From Desulfobacterales bacterium (GTDB lineage: Bacteria > Desulfobacterota > Desulfobacteria > Desulfobacterales > JADGBH01): a stretch of DNA of 64,000 bases. Position 1 is the stretch's first letter; each line of letters begins with the position of its first letter. The position numbers and the translations under genes are program-made. The stretch lies in assembly GCA_015231595.1 (NCBI GenBank), contig JADGBH010000005.1, positions 41,915 through 105,914 of the forward strand, given 5' to 3'. The notes under the pieces were generated by a model that was given only the letters and a program-made list of their open reading frames with translations, did no database searches and had not been told where the DNA came from. This document shows, piece by piece, positions 17,082-24,731 of the stretch.

Positions 17082-18218
17082 TCAATTTATTCTTTCCAAA
17101 AATGCAGATAGCCTCATTTTTACTCTGCCTGTTTCAACCATTGTTCCGTATTCTCTTTCGATTCTAATGCAAGGGATGCCTTGTTTTTCAAGATCTCTTT
17201 CAAAAAGGCTGTTTTCTGCGGCATGAAGATCACAAAATCTTATATTTTGCATTACTACTCCGTTGGCGCCGAATTTAATAATTTTTTCCTTTAATTTTTC
17301 CAAGCGTTCTTTATAATTTCCATACATTCTTGGACATACTGAAGTTGATAAATACTTTTTCGCTAATGCAATAATAGGCGCCTCATTTTCAGATACTTCG
17401 TCTATGCCGCTCCTAACTCCAAAACAAAGGTTTTCAGCAACAACTACAGTATTTAAATCTTCAATAAGCTTTATCAGCTCTATGTCATCACTGACACTTC
17501 CGATAAGAATCAGGCGTTTTTTCCCGTCATTTATCGAATGATTTTCCTTTTCAAGTTCCGTTAATGCAGTTTCAAGTAAATTATTATATTCTAACCTTGG
17601 AATAACAGTTCCAGCTACTGCTATCGCAAACGCATCTGATCCTTTTATTTTTGTCTGTTGAGGCATTCTTAGGTCTTCAAGCTTTATAAGCAGCCTTCTT
17701 CCTTTGTTATATAAAGATATTGATTCTTTGAGCTTTTCATTCGAAATTTTTACACCAAAATGAAGTTCAACTTCTTCTATCAAACGTTTTATTTCGTCTA
17801 TAAACCATTTTAAACTATGTTCTGCAGTTTTATGGGGCACAGAAAAATGAAAGAAAAATGGGGGAACTATGCCTTCATAATCATTTCCGGCTTTTCTCCA
17901 GCATTCATCAAGGCGTCTCATAGCATCGCATCCTGGAGTTATTATTAAACCGTCAAGGAAAGAAAATTTTTTTTCGCCAGCAAGCTGAACTAAACATTTA
18001 GGAAAAGTGCAAATAAAAGGTCCAAAATATGAATCGCCTATTTCGGTGCTTCCAGCTTCAATACCCATAAGCCTGACTGGAAGAATGTCTCCAGCATCAA
18101 GTATTTCTGGAGGAACAAAGGAACAGGTATAACCAATAATTTTTTTTCCGTCTTTTTTCCAATTAGCTATATACGAATTTTGTATTTTAGTAGCCGCTTC
18201 AATAAATTTATCCATCAT
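17082..18218 (-). CDS. 2-hydroxyacyl-CoA dehydratase / benzoyl-CoA reductase subunit (BcrC/HgdB-like)
   Basis: This 378-residue protein begins with WKKDGKKIIGYTCSFVPPEI, matching the start of BcrC/HgdB subunits. Candidate cluster cysteines are in GYTCSF, TPGCDAMRRLDECW and QNIRFCDLHAAE, and it ends in LEKQGIPCIRIEREYGTM. It has the usual length of this subunit type. GGAGG lies 9 nt before the start, and the previous gene ends 2 nt upstream. With the 467-residue partner it would form the substrate-reducing half of an ATP-dependent CoA-thioester reductase or dehydratase. Confidence 0.88.
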   Translation of the reverse strand: MMDKFIEAATKIQNSYIANWKKDGKKIIGYTCSFVPPEILDAGDILPVRLMGIEAGSTEIGDSYFGPFICTFPKCLVQLAGEKKFSFLDGLIITPGCDAMRRLDECWRKAGNDYEGIVPPFFFHFSVPHKTAEHSLKWFIDEIKRLIEEVELHFGVKISNEKLKESISLYNKGRRLLIKLEDLRMPQQTKIKGSDAFAIAVAGTVIPRLEYNNLLETALTELEKENHSINDGKKRLILIGSVSDDIELIKLIEDLNTVVVAENLCFGVRSGIDEVSENEAPIIALAKKYLSTSVCPRMYGNYKERLEKLKEKIIKFGANGVVMQNIRFCDLHAAENSLFERDLEKQGIPCIRIEREYGTMVETGRVKMRLSAFLERIN

Positions 18219-18220
18219 GA

Positions 18221-19672
18221 CTAAATACCTCCATTATTTAAAACGGATTTTAACTTCATTAATGCTTCAGATATTGCAGAGTCATTTTCATCACCGTCTT
18301 GAGTTATCAAATTCGTTACAAAATTAATCGCTGAAGGCATTACAGATTTTGCAAATGGTTTGATTGCATCTCCAGCTTCTTCAAAAAACCAGTTAATAGT
18401 TTCCTGCGCTTCTGACACATCAATAGAATCAGTAAATTCTTCGATTGTAGTTTGTATAATATTCGGATAAGTTTTTCTAAGTTTGCTCATTACTGAAATA
18501 AGTGAATTAAATATTTCTCCTAAATCACCAGCTTTTGAATTTAAGGACATTTTATCAATTATTTTGGAGAATAAAGAATCTGAAGAATTTGATAATAAAT
18601 TAATTCTTTTTTTGGAAGATAGCCTTGAAGCTTCTGATTGAAGGCTTTTGTGTTTGTAATAAAGAGCAAGAATTTCAGGATGATTTTCCATTACATCAAA
18701 AAAAGCGTTATTATAATGATTTTTCATCTGAGCGACTGAATCTATTCCTTTGTCTAATGCATTTTTTTCAATTGATTTGAAAATACCATCGAAAAATTCA
18801 AATAAACTATAAGGCATTTGTGGTTTTCCAGGCTCTCCGATTAAAGAACTTCCGGTATTTATTTTGTTAAGCACTTCTGAAATTTCAGATAAAAGAGTTC
18901 CGATTTCTTTGGTGTTTAGCTCCTTTAAGAAAGAAAACAGTATATCTACAAAAAGATCCGGAGCCATCTGATTAAAACCTTTTAAAATTACATTTAAAGA
19001 TGAAGTGCCAAGATTCAATGAAAAGGGAATTAGAGAAAGTAAAAGGACAAATTTAGCAGGATATTTCCATATTTCATCATTTATTTTTTTTACAAGCTCA
19101 ATTACATCTGGACTTAAATTATCAGCGAAATCTCTTATTTCACCGAAATCTACTTTTTCGTATATTGTTGCAAAGCCGCTTGAAACATGATTTGCGAAAA
19201 AATTAGGCTCAGTTTGATATATATCGTTTATTATTCGGATGTAGGAATTAATTATTTTAGCAATATCTTCGGAATTTATTTTAGTGAATATTTCGCTTAC
19301 CATTTTAGCTTTTTCATGGGAAGAAAGCTTTTCTATAGTTTGAGAAATATCATTTAGACCCATAAGACCAAAATTGATTACGGAAGTTATCGAAGGAACA
19401 AGTTTAGATATATTGCTTGTTATAAGCTCGTCATTAAAAAGATTATTAACGGTTTCAGACGGAAGGACAGATTCATTTACAAAAGATTTTTGAAAACTTT
19501 TTTCCACTGGTTTTGAAAAAAATTTTTTTACCTTGCTTGTTCCTGCCCATATTTTTGTAACTTCAGGCACTAAAGTCCCTACAACATAGTGAAATTCCCT
19601 TGTATGAGCTATTTTTACGATTAATTCGGATAAAAGGTCTTGATTATCCTTTTTTACTTCGCTTGAATCCAT
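18221..19672 (-). CDS. Large helical protein of unknown function
   Basis: The ATG at 19672 is preferred: GAGAGGTC precedes it, and the longer frame to 19729 would overlap the GMC gene by 41 nt. It has about 483 residues, almost entirely predicted helix, with no signal peptide, no clear membrane segment beyond a hydrophobic stretch (KFVLLLSLIPFSLNLG), and no cysteine pattern. I do not recognise the family. Its place between the GMC oxidoreductase and the BcrC-like subunit (2 nt and 16 nt spacing) implies a role in the same pathway, for instance as a binding or assembly factor. That role is inferred from position only. Confidence 0.75.
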   Translation of the reverse strand: MDSSEVKKDNQDLLSELIVKIAHTREFHYVVGTLVPEVTKIWAGTSKVKKFFSKPVEKSFQKSFVNESVLPSETVNNLFNDELITSNISKLVPSITSVINFGLMGLNDISQTIEKLSSHEKAKMVSEIFTKINSEDIAKIINSYIRIINDIYQTEPNFFANHVSSGFATIYEKVDFGEIRDFADNLSPDVIELVKKINDEIWKYPAKFVLLLSLIPFSLNLGTSSLNVILKGFNQMAPDLFVDILFSFLKELNTKEIGTLLSEISEVLNKINTGSSLIGEPGKPQMPYSLFEFFDGIFKSIEKNALDKGIDSVAQMKNHYNNAFFDVMENHPEILALYYKHKSLQSEASRLSSKKRINLLSNSSDSLFSKIIDKMSLNSKAGDLGEIFNSLISVMSKLRKTYPNIIQTTIEEFTDSIDVSEAQETINWFFEEAGDAIKPFAKSVMPSAINFVTNLITQDGDENDSAISEALMKLKSVLNNGGI

Positions 19673-19688
19673 AATTGACCTCTCTTTT

Positions 19689-20975
19689 TTATTTTGAAAT
19701 GTGATTAGCGAGTCTTTTGCCAAGTCCAATTAAAGTTAAAGTAGGAGGCAAGCCAAAGGACTCTGGAATTACTGAGCAGTCACATACATAAAGGTTATCG
19801 TATTGGGTTTTTAAGTTTGAATCTACTAACTCGTTTATTTTTACAGTTCCTCCAGGGTGTGCTGCAATATACCAACTTTTATAAATATTTTTTGCTCCGG
19901 CATTTTTAAGTATTTTTTTTGCCCGTTCATAGCCTCTTCTTAGGTTTTGATAATCACTTTCAAGAAGATGCTTTCTAATTCCACCTCTATCTGTTAAATG
20001 GCCCCCAAGTCCGTCTTTTTCTTTTATCATAATTGTAAGGGTTTTTGGGTGGGAAAAAAATCTATCTACTCTTCCGACTTGAGATGAAAAACCTCTGAAA
20101 AGAGCTTTTGGAATAGTCATATCTGTCATCATATATCCTTCACCTTCCATGTGAGCCCCTGAAGCCATAGGTATTTCTTTACCGCCATCAAGGTCTTTGA
20201 CTGTTCCCATTACAACTATCAAAGGATCAAAGAAAAAATTATAGCCGGCATTTTTAAAACCTGAATTTCTTAAAATAATCGGGGAACCTATACCTCCACC
20301 TGCAATTATAATTTTTTCGGCAAATGCTTTTTCAGCTTTGAACTTTTTGGTGTATTCAACGCCTATAGCTTTGTTGTTTTCAATTATAACTTTTTTAACT
20401 TTTGCGCCATTTATGAGATTTAATCCTTTTTTGGAGGCTTCTTCAACGAACATTCTTGCATTCCATTTTGCGCCAAAAGGGCAGCCATAATTGCATCTCC
20501 AACATTCTTGCTGGCATTTGTCTTGATATATGAATTTTGGGAGTTTTTTCCAGTTATAGTCTAAGTCTTGAGCTGATTCCATTATTCGTTTAGCCATAGG
20601 TCCCATTAATTCGTCTGATAAAGGAGCTATAGGGAGTTCTTTTTTTGTCTCTTCAATTTCTTTTGAAATGTCTATGTCGTATTTTTGGAGCATATCATAA
20701 GGGGGCTCAAAAGCAGTGCCGTAATAATATATAGAGCTTCCACCAGTTGTAATGCCTCTTACCATTGTGAGCATTTTATGGGTAAAAAGAAGACTTTTAA
20801 AAGGTGTGCCCATGTTTTTGAATGTTTGAAATTTTGTCCCGGTTATAGGCTTATTATTTCCCCATTCAAGCATTAGAACGTTTTTACCATTATTTATGAG
20901 TTCTTTTGCAACAGTAGCTCCTCCAGGGCCTGAGCCTACCACTATTGCATCAAAATTTTGGCTTGGGTTTTCCAT
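19689..20975 (-). CDS. GMC-family FAD-dependent oxidoreductase
   Basis: This 428-residue protein opens with an FAD motif (FDAIVVGSGPGGATVAKEL, residues about 9-27) and ends with the GMC C-terminal signature (AAHPGGTVKINE, then LYVCDCSVIPESFGLPPTL), which carries the catalytic-region His. A cysteine-rich insert (CQQECWRCNYGCPFGAKW) resembles long-chain alcohol oxidase and related GMC proteins and could bind a cluster. The likely reaction is oxidation of an alcohol to a carbonyl. It lacks a signal peptide. It is the first gene of the six-gene operon; AAGGAG precedes the ATG, and a promoter with an operator lies 45-81 bp upstream. Confidence 0.88.
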   Translation of the reverse strand: MENPSQNFDAIVVGSGPGGATVAKELINNGKNVLMLEWGNNKPITGTKFQTFKNMGTPFKSLLFTHKMLTMVRGITTGGSSIYYYGTAFEPPYDMLQKYDIDISKEIEETKKELPIAPLSDELMGPMAKRIMESAQDLDYNWKKLPKFIYQDKCQQECWRCNYGCPFGAKWNARMFVEEASKKGLNLINGAKVKKVIIENNKAIGVEYTKKFKAEKAFAEKIIIAGGGIGSPIILRNSGFKNAGYNFFFDPLIVVMGTVKDLDGGKEIPMASGAHMEGEGYMMTDMTIPKALFRGFSSQVGRVDRFFSHPKTLTIMIKEKDGLGGHLTDRGGIRKHLLESDYQNLRRGYERAKKILKNAGAKNIYKSWYIAAHPGGTVKINELVDSNLKTQYDNLYVCDCSVIPESFGLPPTLTLIGLGKRLANHISK

Positions 20976-21019
20976 GAATATTTACTCCTTATAAAAATTG
21001 TTTTTTATATTTTGTCGAT

Positions 21020-21056
21020 TGTCGACATTAATAATGTTTTAATTATTTCTTGTCAA
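21020..21056 (-). promoter_or_regulatory. Promoter and GntR operator of the GMC/dehydratase operon
   Basis: On the minus strand TTGACA (21056-21051) is separated by exactly 17 nt from TATTAA (21033-21028). It is followed at once by the palindrome TGTCGACA (21027-21020). A second half-site TTGTCGA abuts it (21012-21018 on the + strand). The palindrome recurs in the divergent regulator promoter, so this is the probable repressor site of the FadR-type GntR protein, placed to block polymerase. Confidence 0.75.
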
Positions 21057-21120
21057 GAAAAAAATAGGCCTAAATGCATATCTATAAGCATAGTAGCTTA
21101 AAATTTGTATTTAAAAAGAT

Positions 21121-21155
21121 TTGACAAATTTTAAAAAAATGTATATTGTCGACAA
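21121..21155 (+). promoter_or_regulatory. Promoter and operator of the gntR gene
   Basis: TTGACA (21121-21126), a 17-nt spacer and TATTGT (21144-21149) form a sigma-70 type promoter. The palindrome TTGTCGACAA (21146-21155) overlaps the -10 box. The start codon is 26 nt downstream. The same palindrome at the divergent promoter suggests autoregulation plus control of the operon to the left. Confidence 0.75.
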
Positions 21156-21180
21156 AATAATAATATATGGAAGGAATTTT

Positions 21181-21864
21181 ATGAAATTTATATCTACTGC
21201 AAATTTAACAGAGCAGATAGCTCATTATCTAAGTGAAAAAATAATTAAGTTTGAGTTAAAGCCAAATGAAAGGATATATGAAGAAAAGCTTTCAAAGGAA
21301 CTTGGAGTAAGCAGAAGTCCCATAAGAGAGGCTCTACGCATACTTGAAAGGAATAAGCTTGTTGAAATAATTCCAAGAAGAGGCGCAAAAGTTACTGAGC
21401 TTACACCATCATATGTTGAATGCCTTTATGATGTTTTAAAAGAACTATACGCCTTAGTTACAAGAAAAGGGGTTGAAAACAAAACTCAAGAAGTTATTGA
21501 CAACATTTGTGCTGTTTTTAAAAAACTTGAAGCTTCGGCTTTAGCTGGAGATACAGTTGGATACTATAACAATATATTTGAATACGCTTTAATCGCTCTT
21601 AAAGCAGCTAATAATCCTTTGCTTGAGCAAGTAATTACTGAGCTTTGGCCTGGTAACAGGCGAATACAATTTGCAACTCTATCAGTAAGAGCGTCTGATC
21701 TTCTAAATAATTTAAAATTTTTTAAGGATACGCTTAAGTATATTAAAGAAGGTAATTCGGAAATGGCCGAGCTTGTAATAAGAAGTTATGCTCAAAATGA
21801 AAAGGAATATGCTTTAAATTTTTTTTCTGGGGAAATTGAAGATCTAAAAATCAATAAAAAATGA
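21181..21864 (+). CDS. GntR-family (FadR/FCD subgroup) transcriptional regulator
   Basis: The ATG at 21181 is preceded by GGAAGGA; a longer frame from a TTG at 21121 would translate the promoter itself and is rejected. The protein has about 227 residues. Residues about 5-70 are a winged helix-turn-helix: LTEQIAHYLSEKIIKFELKP, then the GVSRSPIREALRILERNKLV recognition helix, then IIPRRGAKVTELTP. This is followed by a helical FCD-like effector domain. It probably senses an acyl-CoA or organic-acid intermediate and represses the divergent GMC/dehydratase operon and itself through TGTCGACA sites. Its stop codon TGA forms the first three bases of repeat copy B. Confidence 0.9.
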   Translation: MKFISTANLTEQIAHYLSEKIIKFELKPNERIYEEKLSKELGVSRSPIREALRILERNKLVEIIPRRGAKVTELTPSYVECLYDVLKELYALVTRKGVENKTQEVIDNICAVFKKLEASALAGDTVGYYNNIFEYALIALKAANNPLLEQVITELWPGNRRIQFATLSVRASDLLNNLKFFKDTLKYIKEGNSEMAELVIRSYAQNEKEYALNFFSGEIEDLKINKK

Positions 21865-21941
21865 TATATCATTCAGTTGTCTAAGGCTAAAAATATAGCC
21901 TTAGACAAATTTTACTATTTAAAAATAGTAATTATGCGTCA
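21862..21941 (+). repeat. 80-bp palindromic repeat, copy B
   Basis: It begins at TGATATATCATTCAG and ends at ATGCGTCA. The first TGA is the stop codon of the GntR gene. A perfect hairpin at 21878-21907 (TGTCTAAGGCTA/TAGCCTTAGACA, loop AAAATA) has the same arms as copy A. A second small stem (TACTATTT/AAATAGTA) follows. It may end the gntR transcript. Confidence 0.85.
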
Positions 21942-21987
21942 TTTATTTTATATCACCACAAATTTGTTGCAGCACTTTTTTTAACTG

Positions 21988-23361
21988 TTAGAAAGTATAT
22001 ACCAATGTATATGTTTTACCGTTAGTAGTTATATTTACAGTATCATGAACTCCTTTAGCTCCACCTGGTATAGAGAAACTTATTTGTCCAGTTGAGCTTG
22101 TCTGCTTTGTTCCAGATGCGTGATAGTTATCTGTTCCTAAAACATCATATTTTACATCACACCCGTCCATTGAAGGAAAAACTGATACAGTTACTGAAAC
22201 ACTTTGATAAGGATCAGGGTCAGGAGGAGTAGTTACTATGCTCGCTGATAAAATATCGGAACAAGCGTTTGCTGTAGGTACAAGTTCTTCAAAATTTACA
22301 GTTATGCTGTCTCCAGGATCAGCAGAATCTATTGGAACAGGTTTAAAATCAATAATAAGTTTTTTGCCGTCTTGAGGCGGATTAAAATTTGTTATAGTAA
22401 CTGGAACAAAACCTGGAACAGAAATAACAATAGTTCCTTTTTCACCAAAAATACTTGGAAGCGCTCCTCCAGATGCCACTGTTCCTGTATTTAAAGTACA
22501 CGATCCGCTGCTTCGCATCATAGCTTTTGTTGAACAGGATGATGGAGTAAATAACCAACTAATTACTTTTCCTGCAGCATATCCGCCGAGAGCGCCAGCA
22601 CCAACAACAACAAGAACAGGAGCATTGACAGTAATAACTCCTGCAGAAATTAAATATCCTGCAGTTCCAGCTCCGATGAACCCACCAGAAACTCCAGCGT
22701 AAGAAGAAACTCCAGCATTGTAAGCCTTTACAAGATGTTTACCTCGTATAGCTTTAAGCTCTGTCATTAAATCTTCTGCATCAATTGTATCTGTTTGATA
22801 ATTTGGATATTTAGCCATTGCTGCTTTCACGTCAGCTAAAGCTTCTTTAGGAATATCACCTATAGTTTTTGCAAGAGCTGGAGAAGCTCCACTGTCGAGA
22901 CCTGGTACTAAACTAATCATTTCATCGCTGGCACTTTTTGATAAAGCTTTACTCTTAGATAAATTAGCGCATTGAGATGCTTGAGCATTTAAATTTTCTA
23001 TTGCTGAAGATAAATTTTCACCAGATGTGATAAATTTGTTAACAAGGGCTAATGCCGAAGTCACATCCATTGAATCTAAATTAGCACCTTCCCAAGCTTG
23101 AACTGATTCAACAAATGCGTGGTTTTTTACAACAAGATTTTCCAAAGAAGAATGATATCCTTTTATGCTTTCAGATAAAGTTGTTTGAGTCGATGTGCTT
23201 GTGCTGGTTGACGTATTAGTATTAGTTGAAGTGCTTGAGCTTGTAGAAGTATCATCTTTTTCATCGGTACTGCTAGTCGCTACAATAGATAATAGCCCTA
23301 TTATGATTACAAATAACACTATTAGTTTTTCAAAAATTGGTTTAGCTTTGTTTCTTTTCAT
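21988..23361 (-). CDS. Exported Ser/Thr-rich protein with glycine-rich core, unknown function
   Basis: This 457-residue protein has a basic start and hydrophobic segment (LIVLFVIIIGLLSIVATSS, residues about 12-30), indicating export or an inner-membrane anchor. A low-complexity Ser/Thr/Asn linker follows at about 38-60. A helical part spans about 60-210. A hydrophobic Gly/Ala/Val-rich stretch at about 215-265 could insert in a membrane. The C-terminus looks like beta-sandwich domains (GTIVISVPGFVPVTITNF; SVSVTVSVFPSMDGCDVKYD). Several Cys residues in the second half could form disulfides. No lipobox is evident. I do not recognise the family; a surface or envelope role is inferred. Confidence 0.75.
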   Translation of the reverse strand: MKRNKAKPIFEKLIVLFVIIIGLLSIVATSSTDEKDDTSTSSSTSTNTNTSTSTSTSTQTTLSESIKGYHSSLENLVVKNHAFVESVQAWEGANLDSMDVTSALALVNKFITSGENLSSAIENLNAQASQCANLSKSKALSKSASDEMISLVPGLDSGASPALAKTIGDIPKEALADVKAAMAKYPNYQTDTIDAEDLMTELKAIRGKHLVKAYNAGVSSYAGVSGGFIGAGTAGYLISAGVITVNAPVLVVVGAGALGGYAAGKVISWLFTPSSCSTKAMMRSSGSCTLNTGTVASGGALPSIFGEKGTIVISVPGFVPVTITNFNPPQDGKKLIIDFKPVPIDSADPGDSITVNFEELVPTANACSDILSASIVTTPPDPDPYQSVSVTVSVFPSMDGCDVKYDVLGTDNYHASGTKQTSSTGQISFSIPGGAKGVHDTVNITTNGKTYTLVYTF

Positions 23362-23774
23362 ATTTTATTCTCCTTAGTTTAAGTTAATAATTTATATCGC
23401 GAAGAGGCGATATAATAAAAAATTAGTGTATCTAACCATAAAATTAAAAAAAACTCAAAAGAATTAATTGGAGATTAGTTATGTGAAAACAAGATTTTTC
23501 CGATATATAGGGGAGCTTAGGATGAAATTATTTTTTTATAAACAAAGTCTAATGTCTAATGTCTAATGTCTAATATTTAATTTATTTTTTTAGGAGACTA
23601 TGAGACTATGAATCATTCATTGACAAAGAAATATTTTAGTTTAATATTCAATAGATTTATGGATTTTTTAATTTGAAGAATCATTGAAAGACTTTATCGC
23701 TTAACGATGCTGGTGTAGTGTCGCTTGAGATTTATAAAATAACTCGAATTAAAGATTAAAGAATGAGAATCTAA
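23362..23774. other. Intergenic region with short tandem repeat
   Basis: This 413-bp region lies between divergent genes. It holds four tandem copies of the 7-mer GTCTAAT at 23547-23574 and, about 25 bp later, a GAGACTAT doublet. I see no RNA gene or credible coding frame. It must contain the promoters of both neighbours, but no clear -35/-10 pair stood out. Confidence 0.5.
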
Positions 23775-24725
23775 ATGAAACACTTTGATGGAAAGAAATA
23801 TTTTAATCCGTATCCCGCTACTATGAAAAGAGATGCTAAGGATATTTTACGATGGATCCAAGAACGAAAACTCCAGAAATGGAGAAACCGTAAATTAATA
23901 TCAACTGTTTTACCTCCTAAAGAGGTTACAAATGGGAAAATGTTAGTTACATGGATTGGTCATGCTACATTACTTTTACAATTTGATGGTGTAAATATTC
24001 TTACCGACCCAATTTGGTCTAAGCGTTGCAGTCCCTCTCAGTTAATTGGTCCTAAACGATTTGTACCTCCAGGTATAAAATTTTCTAATCTCCCTCCAAT
24101 CCATGCTGTAATTGTAAGCCACAACCATTATGATCACATGGATTATCGTACACTAAAACGTCTTCACATAAAGCATGATCCATATTTTTTTGTGCCTATG
24201 GGACTTAAAACATGGTTTGATCGACAAGGGATAAAAAAAGTTTCTGAACTGGACTGGTGGGAAAGTTCTGCATTTTTGGGGATGCGTTTTCATTGTGCGC
24301 CATCATGTCATTTTTCCAGTCGTAACATTACTGATCGAAACAAAACGCTCTGGGCAAGTTGGGTGGTAGAAGGCACAAGCGGCCGATTTTTCTTTGCAGG
24401 AGATACTGGATATTCTCCACAATTTTTGGAAATTGGCCAGAGATTTGCTCCTATTCGTTTAGCAGCCATTCCGATTGGAGCCTATTTACCACGTTGGTTT
24501 ATGAAGCCTGTGCATATTGATCCTAAAGAAGCTCTACAAATTCATATAGATCTTGGGGCAGAACAATCTATAGCTATTCATTTTGGAACTTTTAGACTTA
24601 CTGATGACGGGCAAGATGATCCGCCTAATCTTTTAAAGGCTTCATTACAGGAATTTTCGGTGTCTGAAGAAAAATTTTGGATTCTTTCCCACGGAGAAAC
24701 AAGAGACGTTGCGCCAGTTGGATGA
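23775..24725 (+). CDS. MBL-fold metallohydrolase, NAPE-PLD/UlaG-like
   Basis: This 316-residue metallo-beta-lactamase-fold enzyme opens with WIGHATLLLQFDGVNILTDP and has the zinc motif VIVSHNHYDHMD (HxHxDH). It also has FFAGDTGYSP (metal-bridging Asp) and IAIHFGTFRLTDD (late His ligand). The MKPVHIDPKEALQIHIDLGA stretch is typical of the branch that includes N-acylphosphatidylethanolamine phospholipase D and other lipid or phosphodiester hydrolases. No signal peptide is visible. The Shine-Dalgarno is weak (GAGAATC). It is convergent with the hybrid kinase gene, whose stop lies 6 nt beyond its own. Confidence 0.85.
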   Translation: MKHFDGKKYFNPYPATMKRDAKDILRWIQERKLQKWRNRKLISTVLPPKEVTNGKMLVTWIGHATLLLQFDGVNILTDPIWSKRCSPSQLIGPKRFVPPGIKFSNLPPIHAVIVSHNHYDHMDYRTLKRLHIKHDPYFFVPMGLKTWFDRQGIKKVSELDWWESSAFLGMRFHCAPSCHFSSRNITDRNKTLWASWVVEGTSGRFFFAGDTGYSPQFLEIGQRFAPIRLAAIPIGAYLPRWFMKPVHIDPKEALQIHIDLGAEQSIAIHFGTFRLTDDGQDDPPNLLKASLQEFSVSEEKFWILSHGETRDVAPVG

Positions 24726-24731
24726 AAAAAT

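Noticed and set aside
21121..21180. N-terminal extension of the GntR gene from a TTG
   Set aside because: The TTG is the start of the TTGACA promoter box; the ATG at 21181 has a proper ribosome-binding site.
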